NCBI GenBank assembly: GCA_026874595.1
Contig: CM049313.1
Span: 14,753,508 to 14,817,507, forward strand
Origin: Sipunculus nudus
Taxonomy: Eukaryota; Annelida; Sipuncula; Golfingiida; Sipunculidae
Length of the DNA: 64,000 bases
Reading direction: 5' to 3'
Shown: piece after piece, positions 51,601-56,548 of the stretch
Layout of the letters: each line of letters opens with the position of its first letter
How positions within the stretch are numbered: position 1 is the first letter of the stretch
Notes under the pieces: model-generated
What the model was told of the DNA's origin: nothing
What the model saw: only the letters and a program-made list of their open reading frames with translations
The model's database searches: none
Translations under genes and position numbers: made by a program

Positions 51601-51835
51601 AATATTATTTTAATTAATTAAAAAATAATCTTACCCGGATATCCAAAATAGCTGGCTTTTCAAGGAACCTTCGAAACAGACGCGACATCTGCCAGGAAAG
51701 TATGCCCAACGCTCCTAGAAGACATGCACTCCACAGGAATCTTTGCCAGAATCCTTTTGATGCTGACAGACGACCAACTCCGTGAATGCTTGTGTATTCC
51801 GTGAACTCTTTTATTTTGTCCTTTATTTTCCCCAT
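2244..51835 (-). CDS. DEG/ENaC-family sodium channel subunit, 14 coding exons
   Basis: This is the gene as a whole; the exons are listed separately. The joined exons (201, 414, 177, 246, 209, 104, 164, 93, 106, 76, 58, 71, 76 and 156 nt) give 2151 nt, or 716 residues plus TAA, with every splice phase compatible. Seen in order: His-Gly at 18-19, TM1 around 31-50, FPAVTICN at 75-82, two basic cleavage-type sites at 135-139 and 192-195, a Thr/Ser-rich stretch at 206-346, the finger/thumb cysteines at about 406-596, and pore/TM2 at 666-700 with G-M-S at 682-684. The family forms trimeric, usually amiloride-sensitive Na+ channels of the plasma membrane, gated constitutively or by protons, peptides or force. 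The pore helix ([12 protein letters not shown]) is closest to ASIC, whereas the cleavage sites recall ENaC, so the subfamily and stimulus cannot be named from this sequence. Promoter and UTRs are not defined. An upstream non-coding exon is possible. Confidence 0.95.
2430..3260 (-). repeat. Array of decayed partial copies of the pore exon
   Basis: In intron 13, beside exon 14, there are about six degenerate copies of the first ~55 nt of exon 14: near 2441-2495, 2531-2592, 2631-2690, 2712-2772, 2999-3060 and 3146-3207. On the minus strand the 2531 copy still reads [14 protein letters not shown] then a stop, behind a ttacag acceptor. The two last copies (147 bp apart, nearly identical) read [16 protein letters not shown]. 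All stop matching just after the GxS codons. Confidence 0.8.
3903..3978 (-). CDS. Channel exon 13: palm strand before TM2
   Basis: Encodes residues 640-665. [19 protein letters not shown] then TEVPAYE matches the family block N...V.VYF..L.Y.....P.Y that links palm to TM2. Acceptor cttccag|G, donor GAG|GTGCGT, phase 0 out. Confidence 0.94.
5052..5122 (-). CDS. Channel exon 12
   Basis: Encodes residues 617-640, a basic/acidic helix-like stretch ([20 protein letters not shown]) in the place of the thumb-to-palm connection, where family members vary. Acceptor atttcag|GAA, donor ATGAG|GTAGGC, phase 2 out, which joins exon 13 to restore Arg. No matching plus-strand exon is seen before the window ends. 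Confidence 0.88.
5350..5955. repeat. Direct duplication, ~303-bp unit, in intron 11
   Basis: Two diverged copies start with cttatgtctgacactaatat (5357) and cttatgtcttacactaatat (5660). They share ggaaaataaccgctagaggg, gcgctgcactt and the block gtcagtatgtctgtc...tttttcag. Unknown dispersed repeat. Confidence 0.75.
6759..6816 (-). CDS. Channel exon 11
   Basis: Encodes residues 597-616. [19 protein letters not shown] matches the family's C....Y....S...WP pattern after the last thumb cysteines. Acceptor tttcag|A, donor GAG|GTAAAT. The 58 nt length equals that of the plus-strand paralogue. Confidence 0.93.
7236..7311 (-). CDS. Channel exon 10: CHCPLRC block
   Basis: Encodes residues 572-597 with split codons at both ends. 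[10 protein letters not shown]...KCHCPLRC is the conserved C.C...C region of the thumb. Acceptor ttttag, donor GTAAG. Same length (76 nt) as the plus-strand copy at 63280-63355. Confidence 0.94.
7767..7872 (-). CDS. Channel exon 9: Cys-rich thumb segment
   Basis: Encodes residues 537-571 plus one base. The block [18 protein letters not shown] matches the family's C...C........C.C motif, and PVCND supplies a further cysteine. The acceptor is aaaacag|GCA and the donor ACC|GTATGT. The plus-strand paralogue is at 62707-62812, same length. Confidence 0.94.
9330..9560. repeat. Direct duplication, ~117-bp unit, in intron 8
   Basis: Two copies start with tggtaggaatgatgga at about 9330 and 9447. They share cttcaaggg/attttgtt and cacacacgtactgtgta. 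Confidence 0.75.
10076..10168 (-). CDS. Channel exon 8 (intact copy)
   Basis: Encodes residues 506-536 (31 aa), phase 0-0, acceptor ttttctag|TCC, donor TCG|GTAGGG. The protein ([19 protein letters not shown]... to YSVS) corresponds to the family's L..PY...C... segment before the CLRSC block. It is the only one of four tandem copies with a donor site and an open frame. Confidence 0.92.
10180..10655 (-). repeat. Tandem array with three dead copies of exon 8
   Basis: Units of about 144, 143 and 133 bp lie in intron 7. Each contains a copy of the first ~60-80 nt of exon 8, preceded by a working-looking acceptor (exon-like parts end at 10313, 10458 and 10588, read on the minus strand). The first has TGA at 10263-10265. 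The second stays open but runs into TAA in sequence that replaced the donor. The third has lost the VDRL codons and has two TAG codons. All lack the real exon's 3' end and donor. Confidence 0.88.
10922..11085 (-). CDS. Channel exon 7: palm/beta-ball segment
   Basis: Encodes residues 452-505. The block [16 protein letters not shown] then [23 protein letters not shown] matches the family pattern L.....EQ.EY......AG..V.IH.Q...PF....G....PG. The acceptor is tttctatag and the donor GTAAGA. A plus-strand paralogue with the same length (164 nt) and about 18 differences by eye is at 58920-59083. Confidence 0.95.
12202..12305 (-). CDS. Channel exon 6: RYGNCYTFN block
   Basis: Encodes residues 416-451 (partial codons at both ends; acceptor ctgtacag|G, donor TACG|GTAGGT). 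It carries [11 protein letters not shown], the conserved R/YGNCYTFN signature of the DEG/ENaC ectodomain, and ends in SSKPGPLYG, which leads into exon 7. Sequon NQT is present. Confidence 0.94.
12732..12940 (-). CDS. Channel exon 5: finger-domain segment
   Basis: Encodes residues 347-415 and two bases of codon 416. The acceptor is a good one (tttttttccag|AGT). The segment [19 protein letters not shown] followed by ETCSP matches the family block GHQ..D.....C.FNG..CSP, which marks the first ectodomain cysteines. N-glycosylation sequons NLT and NLS are present. It ends in phase 2 at CCTCT|GTAAGT. Confidence 0.93.
13235..13350. repeat. AAGTACT/AGTACTC-rich element in intron 4
   Basis: Motifs aagtactt, gagtactt and aagtactcgag occur at least six times in both orientations in 115 bp, as in the subterminal regions of some hAT-like MITEs. 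No ends or target-site duplication were recognised. Confidence 0.4.
13519..13568. repeat. (CT)n microsatellite
   Basis: About 50 bp of CT with one interruption, in intron 4. Confidence 0.97.
14455..14625. repeat. Dispersed repeat, copy in intron 4
   Basis: agaaagcgatttccgctcta, aactttgccgctacacg and tatttctcccagttt align with 28085-28215 (aaaaagcgttattccgctca, tattttgccgatacatg). Family unknown. Confidence 0.55.
15979..17230 (+). mobile_element. Dead non-LTR retrotransposon (reverse transcriptase part)
   Basis: Reads [20 protein letters not shown], then [11 protein letters not shown] and a stop, then [15 protein letters not shown] (the catalytic FADD box, with Asp changed to Asn), then [20 protein letters not shown]. 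Further on come [27 protein letters not shown] and [13 protein letters not shown]. This is the order of a CR1/Jockey-like ORF2 from the middle of the polymerase domain to the C-terminus. Stops, frameshifts and a SINE insertion show it is inactive. It sits in channel intron 4, opposite in strand to the gene. Confidence 0.85.
16563..16680 (-). mobile_element. tRNA-derived SINE nested in the LINE
   Basis: On the minus strand there is a box A (TAGCGAAGCGGTTGG) followed at tRNA spacing by a box B (GGGTTCGAATCAAGG), i.e. an RNA polymerase III internal promoter. The cloverleaf does not close well and the copy splits the LINE polymerase sequence, so a SINE is preferred to a working tRNA gene. Confidence 0.6.
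17406..17489. repeat. (ATT)n-(AT)n microsatellite
   Basis: ATT units run to about 17444, then pure AT to 17488, at the 3' side of the LINE remnant. This may be the descendant of its tail. Confidence 0.95.
18270..18610. repeat. Dispersed repeat, copy in intron 4
   Basis: Shares tttggaaataata.cct, gatgacgtc, ctgccgaccc and aagcaggta in the same order with 53300-53720. Family unknown. Confidence 0.55.
19855..20190. repeat. CGACTAC/TCGTA-rich sequence of unknown origin
   Basis: Short related words (acgactac, tgcgactt, acttgtcgta, aggtcgcaag) recur in a 330 bp stretch directly before the SINE at 20.2 kb. It is richer in CpG than its surroundings. No family recognised. Confidence 0.35.
20229..20540 (+). 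mobile_element. tRNA-derived SINE
   Basis: The head has a box A-like TATGGGTAGAGCATAGG and box B-like GAGTTCGAATCTCAGCC about 35 nt apart, followed by a ~230 bp body with cgggttttcctcggag, a motif common in conserved SINE central domains. The 3' end is unclear. It lies in channel intron 4. Confidence 0.6.
21682..21848. repeat. Long foldback (inverted repeat), MITE-like
   Basis: Arms of about 70-75 nt (21682-21753 and 21773-21848) are imperfect reverse complements, including tttcacgggatgcga against tcgcatcccgtgaaa, with a ~20 nt loop. AT microsatellite follows on the right. It could be a small foldback transposon; no target-site duplication could be fixed because of the flanking TA repeats. 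Confidence 0.75.
21845..21925. repeat. (AT)n microsatellite
   Basis: AT repeat with two interruptions, adjoining the foldback element. Confidence 0.95.
22490..22665 (-). mobile_element. Degraded SINE next to exon 4, with exon-like borders
   Basis: On the minus strand ggtagaacacag, atctcagcgaga, tttttcacggttggtgc and ggtgagcgc align in order with the SINE at 55.3 kb. By chance it contains an AG (22656-22657) and a GTGAGC donor (22570-22575) around 80 nt that are open in two frames. Including these 80 nt would break the channel reading frame, whereas exon 4 to exon 5 joins cleanly. Confidence 0.55.
22727..22972 (-). CDS. Channel exon 4: Thr-rich extracellular segment, copy B
   Basis: Encodes residues 265-346 (82 aa), phase 0-0. 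It duplicates exon 3 but has an extra Asn/Ser/Ala-rich N-terminal part with several N-x-S/T sequons (NST, NAT, NES, NDT, NYT). Acceptor context (tctatgaag) and donor (TTAT|GTAAGT) are the same as in exon 3. The frame is supported by the matching amino acids of the two copies. Intron 3 between them is only 179 bp. It joins exon 5 directly in phase 0. Confidence 0.85.
23152..23328 (-). CDS. Channel exon 3: Thr-rich extracellular segment, copy A
   Basis: Encodes residues 206-264 (59 aa), phase 0-0, acceptor ...tatgaag, donor GTAAGT. The composition is Thr, Ser, Pro, Ala and Glu, like a mucin-type stalk, with no cysteines. It is a paralogous duplicate of exon 4: both share YHPTNY, EVST, TRETT, AITAP and a terminal ENNY. 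Because the exon is phase 0-0 and a multiple of three, it could be skipped without breaking the frame. Confidence 0.85.
25246..25659 (-). CDS. Channel exon 2: start of ectodomain, two furin-type sites
   Basis: Encodes residues 68-205, phase 0 at both ends (acceptor ...ctattacag, donor GTAAGT). It starts [15 protein letters not shown], the family signature after TM1. Basic sites RRRKR (residues 135-139) and RKKR (192-195) fit the furin consensus R-x-K/R-R. They enclose 56 residues with about 16 Asp/Glu. In vertebrate alpha and gamma ENaC, two protease cuts in the finger domain release an inhibitory peptide and raise open probability; whether this happens here is inference. The segment before the first site is also charged and looks flexible. 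Confidence 0.93.
26358..26389. repeat. C-rich tract (G-rich in the channel pre-mRNA)
   Basis: Runs of 7, 6 and 15 C separated by T. On the transcribed-sense minus strand this reads as three long G runs, which could fold as a quadruplex in intron 1 RNA. Confidence 0.8.
28085..28215. repeat. Dispersed repeat, copy in intron 1
   Basis: Partner of the repeat at 14455-14625; diverged and not otherwise recognised. Confidence 0.55.
28500..28960 (+). mobile_element. LINE endonuclease remnants
   Basis: GAVYPNPGP near 28538-28565 resembles the ..NPGP leader common before the endonuclease domain of CR1-like elements. Further on, [20 protein letters not shown] then GIIYRPTS matches the endonuclease block LE.LW.E......Y..G..YRP. 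The region between is full of stops. Confidence 0.65.
29175..30070 (+). mobile_element. LINE ORF2 C-terminus, duplicon copy 1
   Basis: Reads [33 protein letters not shown], then after a 40-bp tandem repeat [18 protein letters not shown] and HYSLRN, the post-polymerase region of CR1-like elements. Frameshifts and stops follow. The duplicated 10.3 kb unit starts inside this element. Confidence 0.75.
29258..29372 (+). repeat. 40-bp tandem repeat, 3 copies, at the duplicon start
   Basis: Three units of aatgaacttggctgggtgac context (one partial, then 29293-29332 and 29333-29372) lie inside the LINE coding sequence. Only one unit is present at the corresponding place in copy 2 (39636-39675). Confidence 0.85.
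32028..32099. repeat. (TC)n microsatellite, duplicon copy 1
   Basis: TC run with a few interruptions and a TTC end; counterpart at 42258-42303. Confidence 0.96.
32635..32725. repeat. (TA)n and ATACACACA repeat, duplicon copy 1
   Basis: TA run followed by three atatacacac-type units; counterpart at 42858-42925. Confidence 0.93.
32997..33278 (-). mobile_element. LINE ORF2 C-terminal zinc-knuckle fragment, copy 1
   Basis: About 93 open codons read [20 protein letters not shown], then [18 protein letters not shown]. The C-x2-C ... H-x4-C arrangement after F..R..H.IL is the C-terminal domain of L1/Tx1-like non-LTR elements. The rest of that element is missing. Confidence 0.75.
35268..35332. repeat. 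(TA)n microsatellite, duplicon copy 1
   Basis: About 60 bp of nearly pure TA. In copy 2 (45505-45600) the same locus has become TA blocks separated by CATA. Confidence 0.95.
35745..35905. repeat. ~63-bp tandem repeat, about 2.5 units, copy 1
   Basis: Units share the order ccagctagacctcatcat, aaacagacacacctcgacaa and ggtggaagcactggca. It lies between an unassigned region and the ~150 bp array. Confidence 0.75.
36694..36708. promoter_or_regulatory. IR3 palindrome AGGTCA-cca-TGACCT
   Basis: Perfect inverted repeat of the nuclear-receptor half-site with a 3-nt spacer, the consensus form of an estrogen-response-type element. It is part of a tandem repeat monomer, so binding is only a possibility. 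Confidence 0.45.
37317..37331. promoter_or_regulatory. IR3 palindrome AGGTCA-cag-TGACCT
   Basis: Second perfect IR3 in duplicon copy 1. A further imperfect one, AGGTCC-ata-TGACCT, is near 37005-37019. Confidence 0.45.
37766..38107 (+). mobile_element. LINE C-terminal tail, copy 1
   Basis: An open frame reads [20 protein letters not shown], then [31 protein letters not shown] and NWEAHATNR. This matches the tail of Jockey-like elements: R.LGI.W.D.V.N...L, ..RR..LGH, GRP.LR.KD..K.DLK, WE..A.DR. Only the tail is present. Confidence 0.75.
38630..39360 (-). mobile_element. Non-LTR reverse transcriptase fragment, copy 1
   Basis: The minus strand reads [40 protein letters not shown], then [29 protein letters not shown]. 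This is the front of a CR1-like polymerase domain (...P..WK...I.PI.K.....D..NYRP...). Frames are broken between the blocks. A ~270 bp deletion removes the part with [13 protein letters not shown] that copy 2 retains. Confidence 0.8.
39640..40370 (+). mobile_element. LINE ORF2 C-terminus, duplicon copy 2
   Basis: [39 protein letters not shown] and [15 protein letters not shown] form an open stretch to 39879, then the frame is broken. It is the same segment as at 29.3 kb, with one instead of three 40-bp units. Confidence 0.75.
42258..42303. repeat. (TC)n microsatellite, duplicon copy 2
   Basis: Shorter than in copy 1. Confidence 0.96.
43181..43462 (-). mobile_element. LINE ORF2 C-terminal zinc-knuckle fragment, copy 2
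   Basis: Same as the fragment at 33.0 kb with a few substitutions (for example [20 protein letters not shown]). The frame is open in both duplicon copies. Confidence 0.75.
45505..45600. repeat. (TA)n/CATA microsatellite, duplicon copy 2
   Basis: TA blocks interrupted by C about every 10-20 bp; differs from the pure TA at the same locus of copy 1. Confidence 0.95.
46005..46165. repeat. ~63-bp tandem repeat, about 2.5 units, copy 2
   Basis: Same as at 35.75-35.9 kb, in the second duplicon copy. Confidence 0.75.
46951..46965. promoter_or_regulatory. IR3 palindrome AGGTCA-cca-TGACCT, copy 2
   Basis: Counterpart of the site at 36694 in duplicon copy 2, unchanged. Confidence 0.45.
47564..47578. 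promoter_or_regulatory. IR3 palindrome AGGTCA-caa-TGACCT, copy 2
   Basis: Counterpart of the site at 37317; only the spacer differs, so both half-sites stayed intact after duplication. Confidence 0.45.
48000..48345 (+). mobile_element. LINE C-terminal tail, copy 2
   Basis: Counterpart of the fragment at 37.8 kb; reads [16 protein letters not shown] and [10 protein letters not shown] few substitutions break or alter the upstream part of the frame. Confidence 0.7.
49000..49865 (-). mobile_element. Non-LTR reverse transcriptase fragment, copy 2
   Basis: Same as at 38.6-39.4 kb but longer. It includes [20 protein letters not shown] and, in a shifted frame, [13 protein letters not shown], the conserved PQGS/T.LGP.LF box of reverse transcriptase. 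The catalytic FADD region is not present. Confidence 0.8.
50116..51480 (-). other. 5' part of channel intron 1
   Basis: AT-rich sequence between the duplicon and the exon 1 donor copies. It holds only the G/C hairpin; no coding or RNA feature was recognised. Confidence 0.5.
51114..51153. repeat. G15 ... C10 inverted run
   Basis: A run of 15 G, a short spacer (cagtggacatgccct) and a run of 10 C make a GC hairpin with GGGCA/TGCCC-type pairing at its tip. It lies about 480 bp into intron 1. Confidence 0.75.
51485..51660 (-). repeat. Tandem copies of the exon 1 3' end and splice donor
   Basis: The last ~20 nt of exon 1 plus its donor (GGATATCCGG|GTAAG) occur again 75 and 69 bp apart in intron 1. 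The real donor is at 51634. The copy with its junction at 51490/51491 keeps a GTAAGT donor, a better consensus than the real GTAAGA. The middle copy (near 51565) has lost GT (now AT). Confidence 0.8.
51635..51835 (-). CDS. Channel exon 1: N-terminus and TM1
   Basis: Encodes residues 1-67. The chosen ATG (51833-51835) is the first in frame after an upstream stop codon, and it leaves a short basic cytosolic tail ([11 protein letters not shown]), as usual in this family. H18-G19 is the conserved His-Gly gating motif before TM1. The hydrophobic helix spans about W30-M50 and is followed by the basic stretch SRLFRR. The exon ends in phase 0 at ...ILDIR before a GTAAGA donor. Two tandem copies of this exon end lie just downstream in the intron. 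Confidence 0.93.
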
Positions 51836-53299
51836 TCTCTTCTCAGTTCCCTTTATCAAATAAAGATATATTTCACAGAGTTTGTGTCTTTCAGACTTAG
51901 TGATTATAAAGCACCTTTCCTGTCCATACGAAGTTCGTTAAATAAGACCATCTGACCTGATTTTCATGTTTAATACAAGTTCATCCTCGTGAAACATCGC
52001 GGGCCAATTCCTGTTTTTAAGTTGTGTCGATCGGTTGCAAAAGACTTTCCAAACCTGAATGTAACTTAATGTGTTCTAATTCATCAGCTGTCAACAAGAT
52101 TTCTTTGGAGGCTTTAAGCGGCTTCGGATTTCATTCAACTTGTTGGCGAACACGACAGAAACTGTTGGTAAACTTTTTCTTGCATAGAGACCGGTTCAAG
52201 TTTACTGGTTCTGTACAATTGTTGACTGTGTTTTGTGTATAGATAATGAGTGTCTCCCAATTGTGTTTAACATGGTTCTATGGCAACCTGTTTTATACAC
52301 CAATTCACAAACGCGAAAAAATGTATACCGGATCAATGGCACTGATGCTAATGTAACTGATGTGTCATGTGTCAGTGCTGCTCTTGGCTTCTGAACGTCA
52401 TTTTCCCGGATGATTCTTGAAAAATTTATAGATTTAAGTCCGAAAGATCGATCTATGCCTTACAATGCATGTCAAAACTAGTGAGTTTGCTAAAGGCTGA
52501 AAAGCGTAATGCTGAAATGGGCTTGTGTGCTCGACATGTAATCGTTAAGTTATGATTTTCACGTGCTATCGGTAGACCTAAATATCCGCGCCACAAACCC
52601 TGGACCACACTGAGCAGACTCACCCTTATAAGAGTATGACTCAGCTGTTTAGGGATTGTTGGTGTCAATATCCGACATCAAAAATGCAGCGGGGCTTCTT
52701 TATACACCAGCCGCGTAGGTATAAATGTAGTGAAGAGAAATTGATTACATACAAACATAATATACATAAAAAGATTAAACTTTCTTGATAAAAATAGAAA
52801 AAAAGATACCGCAATAACAATTTATACAAGATAATAAATATGTGACAACCAAGATTTGTTTTTTTTAAAGGAATCTTAGAGGTTTGGATGCAATCGATTT
52901 CAAGTTACCAAGGGTTATTCTGAAACCAAGTTCGACCTAACCCCCGTCCCCAACCCCGGGAACAATAACGTGCCCACTCACAATTATTTTCGAAAATGTT
53001 AAATTTTTAAAGTTGCTTTGAATCAAAATGAGTGTTGAAGATTTTTATATATACTTTATTGCAAATATTCCGCATGGATGGGGGCCCTGCCATTCTGGAT
53101 ATATAAGTAAAAAATAAATGAAAATTCAGTCTTAGTGGGTTACGTAACCCATCTCCCGTGCTCTCTCCCCACGCAATGCGATGAGACATACTATTGTCCA
53201 TTCCAGCACCCCTGTCCACCTGTTTTTCTCCAGATTATATTTTTGCAAGTCAAATATCGGCAAAACTGTTTGCCCCTAAAGCAGAAACGGAAAAATGCG

Positions 53300-53720
53300 T
53301 AATTAACAATTTTGGAAATAATAGCCTACCTTTTGTCATTTTCCTGTAAACAATTTAAAACCATTTTATGAGAAACAAGTCAATACTGTTGCGACATCTA
53401 ACAACCAATCTATGAAATGTACTTGGCAGGGAACAGTGATGACGTCATAATAGAGGTTACGCACAAAAGAGGCCTTATATTTATGGGACCAACAATCAAG
53501 AGCTGCCGACCCCGGTTCACAGCGAGGCTTGTAAATGTTCTCTTTGAGTTGTGCACGCTTCACTGTTACGTCATATTACTTTATACTCATATCCAAAGAT
53601 GTTAAACAATGGTCACCTGTTAGGGCCGCCATGAACCACGGATATATATGAGACGTCAAGCAGGCCGTAAAGTGCAAAATATTTATATCTTAAGCAGGTA
53701 GGGTACTAAATATCATGCAT
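53300..53720. repeat. Dispersed repeat, intergenic copy
   Basis: Partner of the repeat at 18270-18610, with cgtaattaacaattttggaa near its start and atcttaagcaggta near its end. Confidence 0.55.
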
Positions 53721-55249
53721 TTTCCTATTTTTGCAATTGATCCAAATTGGACCAGTGGTGGTGGAACTACAAATACCAAAACCACATATGCAATTCAAGA
53801 GATAATCGTTATTGTTAAAAAGAAATTGATCTCGAATGAACGAGAAAATTGTCATTTTCCAAGGTAAACTGTTTTTACGCGTCTGACAGTCCGTTGATTT
53901 AGGGCCAACTCAGCGTGTCCAGTTACTAGCAATGTTGGCTTCTCTTGAACAAAAGAAAATCTTGAAAAGAGAATAATTATATAAGAAATCATATTTAGGA
54001 ACGGGGTTATCCAGAAAGAAAAGTGATCCCTTCTGACATTCATAATGAATTTACTTTGCAAAAATACTAACAATTTAATTGAAAGGGCTGTATGAGGCAT
54101 GCATGCAATTGGTGCAAGGCAATATATATATTTGAGCATGTTGTCGATCAAGCCATCTTGATCATATAGACCATACTTTTGACACAATAGAGCTTACACT
54201 TCTAACCTTCCATCAAGAATTTTAAAACATTTAGATGTCCAAATTTGTATCAAAGACCTTATATTTACAAAAATTAATCGGTTTCACTCAGGTTGGTCGA
54301 ATAATTGAAAATATTTATATATATATTGTCGCAAATATGAAATGACATAACCTCTGGCATGTAGGTGATGCCGCTCTCCCCTGATAGGTTACCTTCCAAA
54401 TAGGCTCCTGACAGGTTACAAGTTAAGCCCACACGACGCACTCACTACATGGCGTTTGGCATGTGCCTGTTGCTGTCGCCCGGCCAAGTATTTACTTACT
54501 CTCCAGGGTACAGGGCTAATTATGCTTCAATTTTTCTTTCAAGAACTTAAAACTTATAATTATTATTCCTCGCTTAAACGTTAAAAGAATTTCTATACCT
54601 TATTATTTTTATTATATTTTATTTAAGATAAGGCTAATAAAAACATTTTTCTGCTTTTACCATATGTTAAATTGTGGACACACATTAAATTTTTTTTCTT
54701 GCAGCAATTACCAAGTTACCCCAACGTACACATGTACCAAAAGACCTTCATTTGACGAATATTTACTGTTACTGAATAGAGCTGCCCGACATTATCTTTA
54801 CATCGGGATACATCCCTAAATAATGTATCGGGATACAGGCACTCTCCATGGTGTAGATGGTGGCATTCGGTAGTCTTCATAGGTCTTTATAGCTGTTCGT
54901 CGATCCTTTAGGTAGACAAAATAACTGTCAGTCTTACAGTGCTCCAGTATAACATATCAACATGGGTCTTGCAAAAGTCTGAAATAATGTTTTTTTATAC
55001 AACTGAGTTAAACCTTGTGAATAAGGAATAAGGTATATATTTTTTTTTGTAGATGTAACCGCTTCTTTAACTAATCTCAACCTCAATCTGGATAAATATT
55101 TTTCGGTTTGGAATACGTGACAAGGCGATATCACACGCTTCCTGTCATTAATATTATATCCTGGAGTCAGGTAACTACTTGGTGTCAGGCAACTACCGTC
55201 CTGGTTGTGTAATCATCCCCAATTACTGAGTCATAACATGGAGGTACTC

Positions 55250-55440
55250 GCCAAATTTTGCACTCGTTTGTGAGTGATACATGGCTGTAGGGCACAGCCT
55301 TTCCATTATACAGAGCGCTCACCCTGGATGGGGACCGACAGTGAAAAGTCTCACCGCTTCTCGGCTGAGATTTGAACTCACATTCTCCCCCGCTCTAAGC
55401 CCTGTGCTCTACCTTTAGAACACATAAACCGGCATTTTCA
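55250..55440 (-). mobile_element. tRNA-derived SINE, same head family as at 20.2 kb
   Basis: Minus strand: tctaaaggtagagcacaggg, then gagttcaaatctcagccgag, then a body with gtgagacttttcactgtcgg. Intergenic. The body resembles the degraded element at 22.49-22.67 kb. Confidence 0.6.
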
Positions 55441-56040
55441 AATTGTTGTTTTGTTTTTGGGCGTAATGTGATTTTTAAAGATTAAATCAGTGTCACTCTT
55501 GAAGCACACGAATGACGCATCAAGGTTTTAACTTCAAATACGAGTGTTGAAAGCTCTTAGTCATCTTAACCTATGCATATACATGTGCACCAAACATTTT
55601 TAAAACTTGACTGATTTTTTTCTTAACATAGAATATAAAATAATATGAGCTCCGTATTCTAATCGATGTCAATGAGTCCGTGGATTCACACAAGACAAAT
55701 TGCAGCAGTACCTACATATATAATTTCTGAATCTAGGGAGATTTCAAGAGATAATATAAAATATTCTCAATGATACATTGAGCAAAACGCACTGATATTT
55801 AAATTTTCATGGTTTTATTTAAATGTTTAACAGAATTAAAATAAATTTAAATATATTCATAATGAGAGTTTTGTAGGTTTGAACATTATATTAGCAGTAT
55901 ATTAGCTTTAATGGACTCAGGCGCTTAAATAAATCCTAGAAATGTACCCAGAAGAAATATTAAGGTGTTTTCAGCAAACCAAAATTATATTCAATACGTG
56001 TTCTTGTTGGGTTTTATACAGACGCCAAAATACTACAACC

Positions 56041-56099
<59 letters not shown>

Positions 56100-56108
56100 A
56101 TAAAATAT
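56041..56108. repeat. (TA)n microsatellite, intergenic
   Basis: About 65 bp of TA with one shift near 56090. Confidence 0.96.
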
Positions 56109-56493
56109 ATTTATTTTATAAATCCTGTTTATCCTGTTTAAATACTTTATTATCCCATTTTAACACTGATTCAACCAAAGGATAAAAATGAATCATGGCC
56201 ATATTTCGCTCATCTTAGCTTGGTCTCCGTTTAAAACAGATTGTCATAATGTAAATCCAGTGTTTTTCATACTTGTATGTTCTCTAACACATTCGCGTCA
56301 ACAGAAGTCAATATCTGAATTGCCTTTGTTAATCTGCATGATGTTTGAATTATAATATTATTGGCCGTTTTACCCACTTGCGATTTTATTTCAATATGGG
56401 CAGGGTATTTATTTATATATTATCGAAAATAAGAGAAAGCAATAGATAATTTTGAAATATTAGAACATCGCAACTTTATGCATAATTGTCAGT

Positions 56494-56507
56494 TCTCTCT
56501 CTCTCCC

Positions 56508-56545
<38 letters not shown>
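56494..56545. repeat. (TC)n microsatellite, intergenic
   Basis: TC run with two CCT interruptions. Confidence 0.96.
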
Positions 56546-56548
<3 letters not shown>

